NCBI GenBank assembly: GCA_035651155.1
Contig: DASRGG010000025.1
Coordinates: 62,001-126,000, forward strand
DNA length: 64,000 nt
Source: CF-39 sp035651155
GTDB taxonomy: Bacteria; Chloroflexota; Limnocylindria; P2-11E
Reading direction: 5' to 3'
Shown piece by piece: positions 16,180 to 27,723 of the stretch. A program made the translations under genes and the position numbers. Each line of letters opens with the position of its first letter. Position 1 is the first letter of the stretch. The notes under the pieces are model-generated. The model was given only the letters and a program-made list of their open reading frames with translations. It was not told the DNA's origin and searched no databases.

Positions 16180-16632
16180 TCAGGTGCGAGGGACGCGGCG
16201 GCGGACCGCCGCGTCCATCTCGCGCTCGGCCTCTCGTTCCTTGATGACCTGCCGCTTCTCGTAGCGGCGCTTGCCGCGCGCGAGGCCGAGCTCGACCTTG
16301 GCGCGGCCCTGCTTGGTGTAGAGGCGCAGCGGCACGATGGTGTAGCCCTTGGCCGCGGCTCCGCGTTCGAGGAAGGCGATCTCACGTTTGTGGAGCAGGA
16401 GCTTGCGGGGGCGCAGCGGCTCGTGGTTGTCGTAGCCCGTGTGCACCCACGGGGAGATGTGCACGCCGCGAAGCCAGGCTTGGCCGTTCTCGATCTTCAC
16501 GAAGCCGTCGCTCATGTTCACGTGGCCCGCGCGCAGCGACTTGATCTCCGTTCCCGTGAGGGCGATCCCCGCCTCGAGCTTCTCCTCGATCGTGTAGTCG
16601 TAGAAGGCGCGCCGGTTCTCGGAGAGCTGCAC
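16180..16632 (-). CDS. smpB: SsrA-binding protein SmpB
   Basis: 150 residues from GTG 16632 (QLSENRRAFYDYTIEEKLEAG), the usual SmpB length. The beta-barrel has NRRAFYDY, GTEIKSLRAG and ISPW..GYDNHEP. The C-terminal basic tail GKRRYEKRQVIKEREAERE inserts into the ribosome channel. It binds tmRNA and delivers it to stalled ribosomes. It converges on the MFS gene (1-base gap). In many genomes smpB lies close to ssrA; here they are about 16 kb apart with accessory genes between. Confidence 0.95.
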   Translation of the reverse strand: MQLSENRRAFYDYTIEEKLEAGIALTGTEIKSLRAGHVNMSDGFVKIENGQAWLRGVHISPWVHTGYDNHEPLRPRKLLLHKREIAFLERGAAAKGYTIVPLRLYTKQGRAKVELGLARGKRRYEKRQVIKEREAEREMDAAVRRRVPRT

Positions 16633-16902
16633 ATCGCGGCTCTTCCTCTCCGGCTCGGCGGGCCTGCTCCTCGCGCGTTCGCGCACGGAAAGAGCGTATT
16701 CCGGCGCGGAGCGGCGGCCGGGAGGCCGTGGCTGATCTTGCGCGTTTCGGCGGCCAGAGGGATGCGCTCGAGCGAGCGTCTGCGCCCCGCGGGCCCGGCC
16801 GCCACGCGCGCGATGCGCCTCAGGGCCCGCGTACCCAGCGGCGAGCGAGAGCACGTCCCTCTGGCGAGCCTCACGCTGGAGAGTCTCACGCTGGCGATAA
16901 GG

Positions 16903-16934
16903 AAAGAAGAGCGGCGGCCGTGCGGCCGCCGCTC
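16903..16934 (-). terminator. Strong hairpin terminator of the small unit
   Basis: On the minus strand GAGCGGCGGCCG-CA-CGGCCGCCGCTC forms a 12-pair stem followed by TTCTTTCC, an imperfect U-tract. It ends the small transcription unit that begins near 17085, about 270 bases before smpB. Confidence 0.65.
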
Positions 16935-16948
16935 CAAGCGCCGGGGTC

Positions 16949-17030
16949 ACCAAAGACCCGCGACTAGCTCGCGATCACCTCAGATGGATGCATTCCGAAA
17001 GGCTGAAGTGAGGGCCGTTGGGTCTTTGGT
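16949..17030 (-). ncRNA. Candidate structured RNA upstream of smpB
   Basis: On the minus strand ACCAAAGACCC (17030-17020) pairs perfectly over 11 bases with GGGTCTTTGGT (16959-16949). Inside are CCTCA...TGAGG and GCGA...TCGC helices, giving a three-way-junction-like fold closed by an 11-pair stem. The terminator follows within 15 bases. I do not recognise it as a known riboswitch. It overlaps a small reading frame, so it could be an mRNA structure rather than a separate RNA. Confidence 0.4.
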
Positions 17031-17055
17031 TTCCCACTGGCATCGCCCACTCCAC
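16975..17055 (-). CDS. Possible 26-aa peptide with extended Shine-Dalgarno
   Basis: GAAAGGAGGTGAT (17068-17056), complementary to the last 13 bases typical of 16S rRNA (ATCACCTCCTTTC), directly precedes overlapping start codons. GTG 17055 gives a 26-residue peptide beginning MEWAMPVGNQRPNG and ending CIHLR. ATG 17057 gives a 25-residue alternative (stop at 16980). A possible -10 (TAGAGT) lies upstream around 17081-17086. Spacing from the Shine-Dalgarno site is short for both starts. No family recognised. Confidence 0.35.
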   Translation of the reverse strand: MEWAMPVGNQRPNGPHFSLSECIHLR

Positions 17056-17141
17056 ATCACCTCCTTTCCTTCGCGCTCCACTCTACGGCATGCCGCGCCG
17101 CGCGCGACCTCCGGCCCGGCGAACGCGCCCGTGGACACAGC

Positions 17142-17169
17142 ACGGCCCCGCGGCCGAGCCCGGGGCCGT
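17142..17169 (-). terminator. Hairpin after the M23 hydrolase gene
   Basis: ACGGCCCC (17142-17149) pairs with GGGGCCGT (17162-17169), 27 bases after the hydrolase stop codon on the minus strand. There is no U-tract, so termination strength is uncertain. Confidence 0.4.
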
Positions 17170-17195
17170 CATCGCGTTCGGCGGCCGGTGCGCCC

Positions 17196-18521
17196 TTAGG
17201 GCAGGTATGGGATCGGGTTCACGGCGCGGCCGTTGACGATCGTCATGAAGTGATCGTGCGGACCGGTCGTCCAGCCGGTCATGCCGACGTAGCCGATGAT
17301 CTGGCCCGCGGTCACGAACTGTCCGACGCGGACGACCGGCGGCTTCACGGTGTCGTCCATGTGGCCGGAGAGCGTCGAGAAGTTGTACCCGTGCGCGATG
17401 ATGACGACGGTCGCGGTGTCGCCGTACGCGAGGTAGGGCTTGCCGACCGTGACGACCTGGCCCGCGGCGGGAGCGCGGATCGGCGTGTACATCGGCGCGG
17501 CGATGTCGATGCCGTTGTGGAAGCCGCCCCAGCGCGCGCCGAATCCCGACGTGATCGGGCCGTTCACCGGCCACATGGCGAGCTTGGAGCCGTTGAACGC
17601 GCCGAGGCCCGACTTCGCGGCCTGCTCGGCGGCGAGCTGCGCGAGCAGCGCCTCGGTCTGCTCGAGCTTCTTGTTCAGCGCGCCGGCCTCGTTGTTCGCG
17701 GCGGCCTGGTTCTGCAGCTGCTGGTTGCGGTTGTTCGCGGCCTCGCCGCGCACCACGGCCTGCTGGTCGATGGAGACCTGGACCTGCGCGATGAGCGCTT
17801 CGTAGTCGGCCTTCTGCTTCACGAGCGCCTTGCGCTGGCTCTCGATCTGGCCCTGGAGGCCGACGATCTCCTTTTGCTTCGCCGCGGCGTCGTCGAGCTT
17901 CCGCTGCGTCTCGGCACGCAGTGACGTGATGTCGTTGGCGAGCTGCGTGTCCTGGCGGTTGATGAAGATCATCGCCTGCACGCGGTTCGCGAAGTCGGTG
18001 AGCGACTTCGACGACAGCAGCATCTCGAGCGGCGAGATGAGCGCCTGACGGTAGGTGGTGCGCAGGTGCTTCGCGTAGAGGTCTTCGCGGACGATGAGCT
18101 CCTGCTGCTGCTCCGCGGCCTGCGCCGCGAGCGAGTCCGCGAGAGCCTTCGTCTCCTCGAGCTGGAAGGACACGAGCGCGAGCTGCTCCTCGCGGATCTG
18201 GATGTCGAGCGCGAGGGCGTCGGCCTGGGACTGCGCGGCGGCCTGCTGCGCGGAGAGGTCGGCGATGCGCGCGTTGGCCGCGTCGACCGCCGCCTGGAAC
18301 TGATCGGCCGCGCCCTTGTACCGTTCGGCGTTCGCGCGGGCCTGGGCGACGGCGCGCTCGAGATCCGCCTTCTGCCTCAGGGCCTGCTGGAGCGGGTCGT
18401 CGGCGGCGGCGGGCGCCTGCTGGCCGACGATGAAGGCGACGGCGACCAGCGCGACGAACGTCGCGCGGAGGCCGCGCTTCCTCCAACCCCCACCTCCCCG
18501 GACGCTCCGGGGAGTTCCCAT
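17196..18521 (-). CDS. Secreted murein hydrolase: coiled coil plus M23 (LytM) domain
   Basis: 441 residues from ATG 18521. A basic n-region, hydrophobic core (ATFVALVAVAFIVG) and AAADD form a signal peptide. Residues about 40-290 are a long Gln/Ala-rich coiled coil (EnvC/PcsB-like), and the C-terminal M23 domain has FHNGIDIAAP and GPHDHF zinc ligands, so it appears catalytic. An ATG at 18563 overlapping the ftsX stop (ATGA) would add 14 residues. FtsEX controls such hydrolases at the division site through their coiled coils, and the gene directly follows ftsX, so this is very likely the FtsEX-activated peptidoglycan hydrolase. Confidence 0.88.
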   Translation of the reverse strand: MGTPRSVRGGGGWRKRGLRATFVALVAVAFIVGQQAPAAADDPLQQALRQKADLERAVAQARANAERYKGAADQFQAAVDAANARIADLSAQQAAAQSQADALALDIQIREEQLALVSFQLEETKALADSLAAQAAEQQQELIVREDLYAKHLRTTYRQALISPLEMLLSSKSLTDFANRVQAMIFINRQDTQLANDITSLRAETQRKLDDAAAKQKEIVGLQGQIESQRKALVKQKADYEALIAQVQVSIDQQAVVRGEAANNRNQQLQNQAAANNEAGALNKKLEQTEALLAQLAAEQAAKSGLGAFNGSKLAMWPVNGPITSGFGARWGGFHNGIDIAAPMYTPIRAPAAGQVVTVGKPYLAYGDTATVVIIAHGYNFSTLSGHMDDTVKPPVVRVGQFVTAGQIIGYVGMTGWTTGPHDHFMTIVNGRAVNPIPYLP

Positions 18522-18559
18522 CGGCCGCGAATCGTACACCGTCGGGCCGCCCTCGGTCC

Positions 18560-19450
18560 TCATTTCGCCAGGTGGGCGCGGACCGAAAGGGTCGCCCCAC
18601 CGGCGCCCACGAGCAGCGCGACGCCGAAGACTGTCCCGATGAGCTCGGCCGCGAACTGCGGGCCGAAGCTGACCGGAAGGACGTCGAGGAAATCGACCAT
18701 GACGCTCGTCACCGGGCCCGCCGCCGCGAAGAGCACGGCCAGCGAGATCACGGCGCCGAGGGTGCCGACGATCATCCCCTCGAGGATGAAGGGCCAGCGG
18801 ACGAACCAATCCGACGCGCCGACGAGCTTCATGATCTCGATCTCGTCGCGGCGCGCGTGCACCGCGATGCGGATGGTGTTCACGATCACGAAGAGCGCGA
18901 CGAAGAGCATCATCACGAGGATCGCGATGCCGCCGACCGAGAGCACGCGCGTGATCGTGAGCAGCTGGTCGACGACCTGCGGGTTGTCGATGACGTCGTA
19001 GACGACGCCCTTTCCGATCTCGGCGCGGAGCTGTTCCGCGAGCGTCTTCGCCTGACGCGCCTCGGCCATCTTGATCTCGAGCGATGCCGGCAGCGGATTC
19101 GTCGAGATGTCGGCGAGCGTGAAGTCCGGTCGCTTGGCGGCGACGTCCTGGAGCCGCTGGAGCGCCTGCTCCTTGGTGACGTAGTCGACGCGCGCGACCG
19201 CCGGGTCCGCTTCGATCCGCGACTTGAGCGCGAGGATGTCGGAGACCTTGGCGCCGTCGTCGATGAAGAGGGCGAGCTCGACCTTGCCCTCGAGGACCGC
19301 CACCGCGGCCTGCAGGCCGCGATCGGCGGTCATGAAGAACGCGAAGAGCGTGAGCATGAGCGTCACGGTGAAGGTCGACGCGATGCTCATCGCCGGGTTG
19401 CGCATGAAGCCGTGCACCGCGGACATGAGGACGTAGAGCAGCCGTCTCAC
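18560..19450 (-). CDS. ftsX: Cell division protein FtsX
   Basis: 296 residues. An N-terminal cytosolic stretch and TM1 (about 21-41) precede a roughly 130-residue extracellular domain with VDYVTKEQALQRLQ (the conserved FtsX loop region), then three C-terminal helices with a large cytosolic loop carrying ARRDEIEIMKLVGAS, the coupling motif for FtsE. Together with FtsE it transmits ATP hydrolysis to a cell-wall hydrolase. It overlaps ftsE by 4 bases upstream and the hydrolase gene downstream. Confidence 0.95.
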   Translation of the reverse strand: MRRLLYVLMSAVHGFMRNPAMSIASTFTVTLMLTLFAFFMTADRGLQAAVAVLEGKVELALFIDDGAKVSDILALKSRIEADPAVARVDYVTKEQALQRLQDVAAKRPDFTLADISTNPLPASLEIKMAEARQAKTLAEQLRAEIGKGVVYDVIDNPQVVDQLLTITRVLSVGGIAILVMMLFVALFVIVNTIRIAVHARRDEIEIMKLVGASDWFVRWPFILEGMIVGTLGAVISLAVLFAAAGPVTSVMVDFLDVLPVSFGPQFAAELIGTVFGVALLVGAGGATLSVRAHLAK

Positions 19451-20127
19451 GCGGCGTAGAGCCCTTCCCGCTCGTCGCGCACGACGCGGCCGTGGTCGAG
19501 GTGCACGACGCGGCGGCGCAGCGCGTTCACGATCTCGGCGTTGTGGGTGGCCATCACCATCGTCGTCCCGAGCTCGTTCACGCGCGTCAGGAGCTTGATG
19601 ATCTCCCAGCTCGTCACCGGGTCGAGGTTGCCGGTGGGCTCGTCGGCGATGAGGATGCGCGGACGGTTCACGAGCGCGCGCGCGATCGCGGTCCGCTGCT
19701 GCTCGCCGCCGGAGAGCTGGTCGGGGAAATGATCGCGGCGCTGCGAGAGACCGACGAGCGAGAGCACGCGGTCGGTCTCCTCTCGGACCACGCGCCCTTC
19801 GTGTCCGGTGACGATGAGCGCGAAGGCGACGTTCTCAGCGACCGTCTTCGTCGGGAGCAGCTTGAAGTCCTGGAAGACGACGCCGATCTTGCGGCGCAGC
19901 TTCGAGACGTTCCCGCGCGACAGGCGGCTGACATCTCCGCCGTCCACCATGACCCGCCCGGTCGACGCGAGCTCCTCGCGGATGAGGAGCCGGATGAGCG
20001 TGGACTTGCCGGCGCCGGACGAGCCGACCAGGAACACGAAGTCGCCCGGCTCGATGTGCAGGTCCACGTCGCGGAGCGCGTACGTCCCGTTCGGGTAGCG
20101 CTTGCTGACGTCGTCGAGCGTGATCAA
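19447..20127 (-). CDS. ftsE: Cell division ATP-binding protein FtsE
   Basis: 226 residues from TTG 20127 (ITLDDVSKRYPNG), chosen because GGAAGGG lies about 8 bases upstream and the length then matches FtsE. Walker A is VGSSGAGKST, the Q-loop VFQDFKLLP, the signature LSGGEQQRTAIARAL and Walker B ILIADEPTGNLD. The ABC ATPase works with FtsX at the septum. About 230 bases separate it from gyrA upstream; a GC-rich hairpin around 20317-20337 is the only feature I see there. Confidence 0.95.
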   Translation of the reverse strand: MITLDDVSKRYPNGTYALRDVDLHIEPGDFVFLVGSSGAGKSTLIRLLIREELASTGRVMVDGGDVSRLSRGNVSKLRRKIGVVFQDFKLLPTKTVAENVAFALIVTGHEGRVVREETDRVLSLVGLSQRRDHFPDQLSGGEQQRTAIARALVNRPRILIADEPTGNLDPVTSWEIIKLLTRVNELGTTMVMATHNAEIVNALRRRVVHLDHGRVVRDEREGLYAA

Positions 20128-20359
20128 AACAGCAACCCTTCCCTCGTTTCGTGTCGATCCCGCTGCTCGCACGAGTACCGGACGGGCGAACCCGCGCGAA
20201 TCCGCACTTCTGCGGACCATACGCGCCCGCCCGCGTCGAACACAACGCCGGGATGTGACGACGTGGTACGAGGGGCCGCTCGCCCGCCACAAAAACGTAC
20301 GCTCGGCGAACGCCTGGCCGGGTGCCGGCCCGCCTTGGTGGCAGGCCTGGCTCAGCCGG

Positions 20360-23337
<2,978 letters not shown>

Positions 23338-23341
<4 letters not shown>

Positions 23342-23880
23342 GTTCTACCGTGCTCCATCTCTTCCTCGCGCGCGCCTCTTCCGTTCTCTTCCGCCTCGAC
23401 CGCCGCCCTCACCTTCGCGAAGGCCTCGCCGATGCGCGCGTAGCGCTTCTCGAGCTCGCGCCGGCGCTCTTCGGGCATGACGAGGAAGAGCGCGTCGGCC
23501 TCCGCCAGCACGGTGCCGTCCGCCGAGACGACCTCGCCGTGCGTCTCGACCGCGCGCCGGCCGTCCTTGGTCACGACCCCCGTCACCGTGAGCGGCTCGC
23601 CCACGGGGACCGGATGGCGGAACGTGACCGTGAGCCGGCCGGTGACGCCCCAGATCCCCTGATGGAAGATCGCCCAGCCCATCGTCTCGTCGAGCAGGGC
23701 CGTGACGATCCCGCCGTGGACCGTGCCGTCGTACCCGCTGTGCTCGCGCGTCGCGGTGAAGCGCGTCTCGGCGCGATCGCGCGCGACCGCGAAGTCGAGG
23801 TGCAGGCCGTACGGGTTCGCGCGGCCGCACGCGAAGCACCAGTGGTCGAAGTCGATGCCCAGCTCGCTGAGTCGCGCCAT
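23338..23880 (-). CDS. PaaI-like hotdog-fold thioesterase
   Basis: 180 residues from ATG 23880, whose start overlaps the gyrB stop (TGATG). The N-terminus has HWCFACGRANPYGLHL, typical of PaaI/4HBT thioesterases. It is followed by YDGTVHGGIVTALLDETMGWA, carrying the HGG and acidic residue of the active site, then strands VTFRHPVPVGEPLTV. It probably hydrolyses an acyl-CoA thioester. Its place between gyrB and gyrA, overlapping both, shows co-translation with gyrase but no obvious functional link. The last 30 residues are a charged helix. Confidence 0.85.
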
Positions 23881-26039
23881 CAGATGTCGAGCTCCGCGTG
23901 CTTCGCGTTCGCCATGATCCATTTCTTGCGGCCCTCGACCTCGTTGCCCATGAGCTCGTCGAAGACGACGTCGGCCTCCTCGGCATCGAGGAGGGTGACC
24001 TTCTTCAGGGTGCGCGTGGCGGGATTGAGCGTCGTCTCCCAGAGCTGCTCCGCGTTCATCTCGCCAAGACCCTTGTACCGCGCGATCGCGGGCTCGCGCC
24101 CGCCCTTGCCGTCGTCGCTGCCCTCGTCGGTCGAGGCGTTCGCGTTCGCCTCGGCCTCAGCGGCGTCCTCGGCGGCGACGGTCGCGGCGGCGCGACGACG
24201 GCCCTTCGCGGTCTTCTCCTCGCCCTCGGCGGCCTTGGTCTTGCGATCCTCGCGCTTCTTCTTCGCGGTCGCCTTCAGCTCCTTGATGGCGCGATCGCGC
24301 TCGGCGTCGGAGTAGGCCCAGCGGACCTCCTTCCCGAGCTGAAGCCGGTAGAGCGGCGGCTGTCCGATGTACACGCGGCCTTCCTCGATGAGCGGCTTGA
24401 AGTGGCGGTACAGGAGCGTGAGCAGCAGCGTGCGGATGTGCGAGCCGTCAACGTCGGCGTCGGCGAGCAGGACCGTCTTGCCGTAGCGCAGCTTCTTCAT
24501 GTCGAAGTAGTCGCCGATGCCCGTGCCGAGCGCGGTGATGAGCGACTTGATCTCCTCGTTCCCGAGCATCTTGTCGGCGCGCGCCTTCTCGACGTTCAGG
24601 ATCTTGCCGCGCAGCGGGAGGATCGCCTGGAAGCGCCGATCGCGGCCGGACTTCGCGGAGCCGCCCGCGGACTGGCCCTCGACGATGATCAGCTCGCAGC
24701 GCTCGGGGTCGCGCTCGGAGCAGTCCGCGAGCTTACCCGGCAGCGAGAAGCCGTCGAGGGCGCCCTTGCGCAGCACGAGGTCGCGCGCCTTGCGCGCCGC
24801 CTCGCGAGCGCGGAACGCGGTGAGGCACTTGTCGACGATGCGTCGCGCGTCCGGCGGGTTCTCCTCGAGGTACTGGCCGAGCGCGTCGTTCACCGCGGCC
24901 GCGACCTGGCCGGCGACCTCGGCGTTGCCCAGACGCGTCTTCGTCTGACCTTCGAACTGCGGCTCGCGGATCTTCACGCTGATGACGGCGGTGAGGCCCT
25001 CGCGCACGTCGTCGGAGGTCAGGTTCGGATCGGAGTCCTTCAGCTGGCCGTTCTTGCGCGCGTACGCGTTGATCGTGCGCGTGAGAGCGGTGCGGAATCC
25101 GGTGAGGTGGGCGCCGCCGTCGATGGTGTTGATGTTGTTCGCGAACGTGTAGACCTTCTCGGCGAAGCCGTCGTTGTACTGGAGCGACACCTCGACGACC
25201 GTGCCGTTGTCGTGCGGGCGCTCCACGTAGACCGGCTTGTGCAGGACCTCGTGCGACCGATTCAGGTGGCGGACGAACGAGACGATGCCGCCGTCGAAGT
25301 AGTAGCTCGCCTCGCTGCCGTTGCGCTCGTCGTGGAGCGACAGGAAGAGGCCCTTGTTCAGGTACGCCGTCTCGCGGAGCCACTGCTCGACGATCGAGGC
25401 GTCCCATTCGATGACCGGGAACATCTGCGGATCCGGCCAGAAGCGGGTCACCGTGCCGGTCGGCCTGGCGCGCTCCTTCCATGGGAGCACCGGCGGGAGC
25501 GGCAGCGTCGGCTTCGCGATCGTCCTCACCGGGCCCTGGGGCTTCCCGCGCGAGTACGACTGCGTCCACACCTTGTTGTCGCGATGGACCTCGACGACGA
25601 GCTCGGTCGAGAGCGCGTTCACGACGGACACGCCGACGCCGTGCAGGCCACCGGAGACCTTGTAGCCCGCGCCGCCGAACTTTCCGCCGGCGTGGAGGAT
25701 CGTGTGCACGACCTCGAGCGCGGACTTGCCGGTCTGCTGCTGCTTGTCGGTCGGGATGCCGCGGCCGTTGTCCGCGACGGTGATCGAGTTGTCCTGCGCG
25801 ATCCACACGTCGATGCGCTCGCAGGTGCCGTTCATCGCCTCGTCGATCGAGTTGTCCAGCACCTCGCGGATGAGGTGATGAAGGCCACGCAGATCGGTGG
25901 TGCCGATGTACATGCCGGGGCGGCGGCGAACGGCTTCGAGGCCCTCGAGGACCTGAATGTCCTTGGCGCTGTACGACGACGCGGCCTTCTGCCCGTTCTC
26001 GCCCTCGCGCGGCCTCACATCCTCTTTCTTGACGGCCAC
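23880..26039 (-). CDS. gyrB: DNA gyrase subunit B
   Basis: 719 residues. The GHKL ATPase has VLDNSIDEAMNG, VADNGRGIP and the glycine loop GLHGVGVSVVNALS; the transducer domain follows; TOPRIM carries EGQSAGGSAK and DADVDGSHIRTLLLT; the C-terminal RYKGLGEMN and LWETT contact GyrA. Supplies ATPase and Mg-binding parts of gyrase. A low-complexity Lys/Ala/Glu/Asp-rich insert (about residues 588-650, DNA about 24090-24280) sits between TOPRIM and RYKGLGEM and is not normal for bacterial GyrB. ParE is an alternative name, but linkage to gyrA favours GyrB. Confidence 0.95.
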   Translation of the reverse strand: MAVKKEDVRPREGENGQKAASSYSAKDIQVLEGLEAVRRRPGMYIGTTDLRGLHHLIREVLDNSIDEAMNGTCERIDVWIAQDNSITVADNGRGIPTDKQQQTGKSALEVVHTILHAGGKFGGAGYKVSGGLHGVGVSVVNALSTELVVEVHRDNKVWTQSYSRGKPQGPVRTIAKPTLPLPPVLPWKERARPTGTVTRFWPDPQMFPVIEWDASIVEQWLRETAYLNKGLFLSLHDERNGSEASYYFDGGIVSFVRHLNRSHEVLHKPVYVERPHDNGTVVEVSLQYNDGFAEKVYTFANNINTIDGGAHLTGFRTALTRTINAYARKNGQLKDSDPNLTSDDVREGLTAVISVKIREPQFEGQTKTRLGNAEVAGQVAAAVNDALGQYLEENPPDARRIVDKCLTAFRAREAARKARDLVLRKGALDGFSLPGKLADCSERDPERCELIIVEGQSAGGSAKSGRDRRFQAILPLRGKILNVEKARADKMLGNEEIKSLITALGTGIGDYFDMKKLRYGKTVLLADADVDGSHIRTLLLTLLYRHFKPLIEEGRVYIGQPPLYRLQLGKEVRWAYSDAERDRAIKELKATAKKKREDRKTKAAEGEEKTAKGRRRAAATVAAEDAAEAEANANASTDEGSDDGKGGREPAIARYKGLGEMNAEQLWETTLNPATRTLKKVTLLDAEEADVVFDELMGNEVEGRKKWIMANAKHAELDI

Positions 26040-26049
26040 GTGCTCTCCC

Positions 26050-26925
26050 TTATGCCCTTCCGGCGCGGACGAACAGCTCGAAGAGCCGCTCGAAGTCCTC
26101 GTCGGAGTAGAACTCGATCAGGATGCGACCGCCGCGCCGACGGCGAACGATCTCCACCTTCGTGCCCAACGCGGCACGCAGGTCGTTCGTCACCTGCGCG
26201 AGATCCGGGTCGCCGCGAAGCGTCCGGGCGCGCGCTCTGCCGCGGCGCTGCGGATGGACCATCTTGCGCACGAGCGCCTCCGCGTCGCGGACCGACAGCT
26301 CCTTCGCGATGATCTGGCCGAGCGCCGAGAGCGCATCCGAAAGAGGTAGCGGAAGGAGAGCGCGCAGATGCCCCTCGCTGATCTTGCCCTCGATCACGGC
26401 GTCCTGGAGTGGCTGTGGCGCGGAGAGCGTGCGGAGCATGTTCGCGACGTGCGACCGGCTCTTGCCCACCCGGTCGGCGAGCTGTTCCTGGGTGAGGTCG
26501 TAGGTCTCCATGAGGAGCTTGTACGCGCGCGCCGTCTCGATCGCGTTCAGGTCGGCGCGTTGCAGGTTCTCGACGAGCGCGAGCTCGAGTCGATCGCGCA
26601 CGTCCTCGCGCACGACCGCCGGGATGGTCGTCTTGCCGGCGGCGCGCGACGCGAGGACGCGGCGGTGTCCGGCGACGAGCTCGTAGCGGTCGCCATTCCT
26701 AGATACCACTATCGGTTGCAGGATCCCATGACGCCGGATGGAGGCGGCGAGCTCCTCGATCCCCGCAGGATCGAATTGCGTGCGCGGCTGTTGGGGGTTC
26801 GGCACGACCTTCTCGAGCGGGATCTCGCTCGTGGACGCGGCCGGTAGCGGTGCGGTGCCTGTCGCGGAACCGGTCGGCTGGCCGAGCAGGACGTCGAGAC
26901 CCCGGCCAAGACCGGTGCGCGCCAT
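26050..26925 (-). CDS. parB: Chromosome partitioning protein ParB (Spo0J)
   Basis: 291 residues. N-terminus ARTGLGRGLDVLLG is the usual ParA-interacting start. IPLEKVVPNPQQPRTQFD and GHRRVLASRAAGKTTIPAVV form the CTPase/ParB N-domain (ERR-like box GHRR). The helix-turn-helix has LTQEQLADRVGKSRSHVANMLR, and the C-terminal dimer domain follows. It binds parS and spreads on DNA. It overlaps parA by 1 base (TGATG-like junction) and lies 10 bases upstream of gyrB. Confidence 0.95.
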   Translation of the reverse strand: MARTGLGRGLDVLLGQPTGSATGTAPLPAASTSEIPLEKVVPNPQQPRTQFDPAGIEELAASIRRHGILQPIVVSRNGDRYELVAGHRRVLASRAAGKTTIPAVVREDVRDRLELALVENLQRADLNAIETARAYKLLMETYDLTQEQLADRVGKSRSHVANMLRTLSAPQPLQDAVIEGKISEGHLRALLPLPLSDALSALGQIIAKELSVRDAEALVRKMVHPQRRGRARARTLRGDPDLAQVTNDLRAALGTKVEIVRRRRGGRILIEFYSDEDFERLFELFVRAGRA

Positions 26926-27713
26926 CAGACCGACCCTGCCATCGCGATCGGTTCGCGCGAGCGCATGCGCTGCTCGACCTCGCGCGCCAAGTCGCCGTAG
27001 GCCTTCGCCGCGCGCGACTCGGGGTCATACACCGAGATAGGCTTGCCGTAGCTTGGCGCTTCGGCGAGCCGGACGGTGCGCGGGATGCGCGTGCGCGCGA
27101 CGAGCTTCGGGAAATGCTTGCGGACCTCGTCGATGACCTGCATCGAGAGGCGGTTCCGGCGGTCCTCCATCGTGAGAACGATGGCGAGCACCTCGAGGTG
27201 GTCGTTCAGCCGCTGGCGCACCGCCTCGATCGTGTCGAGCAGCTGCGCGAGGCCTTCGAGCGCGTAGTACTCACACTGGACCGGCACGAGGACCCCGTCC
27301 CCCGCCGCGAGCGCGTTCACCGTTAAGAGGCCGAGCGACGGCGGGCAGTCGACGATGACCGTGTCATACGAGCTCGCTGCGGCGCGGAGCGCCTGCCGCA
27401 AGCGGAACTCCCGCGCCATGAGCGGAACCAGCTCAACCTCGGCGCCGGTCATGTCGGGGCCCGATGGGAGGAGGTCCAGGCGTTCGATCTCTGTATGGAC
27501 GATGGAATCTGTGATCGGTTGCTCCTTGAGTAGCACGGCGTAGGTTCCGGGTCGGTCTTTCGCTATTCCGAGGCCGCTCGTGGCGTTCGCTTGTGGATCG
27601 AGATCGACGATGAGCACCCGCTGGCCGCGCTCTACAAGCGCCGCCCCGAGGCTAATAGCAGTGGTCGTCTTCCCCACTCCGCCCTTCTGATTACTCACCA
27701 CGAGGACCCTCAT
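26925..27713 (-). CDS. parA: Chromosome partitioning ATPase ParA (Soj)
   Basis: 262 residues. Deviant Walker A KGGVGKTTT (about 10-18), Walker A' VDLDPQANATSG, Walker B TVIVDCPPSLG. ATP-dependent dimerisation on the nucleoid drives origin segregation with ParB. It is the first gene of the parA-parB-gyrB-gyrA cluster, and a parS-like palindrome stands 11 bases before its start codon. Adjacent gyrase genes suggest this is near the origin, although no dnaA or DnaA-box cluster is visible in the window. Confidence 0.95.
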   Translation of the reverse strand: MRVLVVSNQKGGVGKTTTAISLGAALVERGQRVLIVDLDPQANATSGLGIAKDRPGTYAVLLKEQPITDSIVHTEIERLDLLPSGPDMTGAEVELVPLMAREFRLRQALRAAASSYDTVIVDCPPSLGLLTVNALAAGDGVLVPVQCEYYALEGLAQLLDTIEAVRQRLNDHLEVLAIVLTMEDRRNRLSMQVIDEVRKHFPKLVARTRIPRTVRLAEAPSYGKPISVYDPESRAAKAYGDLAREVEQRMRSREPIAMAGSV

Positions 27714-27723
27714 TCCGTACCTC

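Noticed and set aside
16949..17030. Known riboswitch or SRP RNA upstream of smpB
   Set aside because: The sequence lacks the SRP GGAAG-type loop and the conserved cores of the SAM, c-di-GMP, glycine and T-box classes as I know them, so it is listed only as an unassigned candidate.
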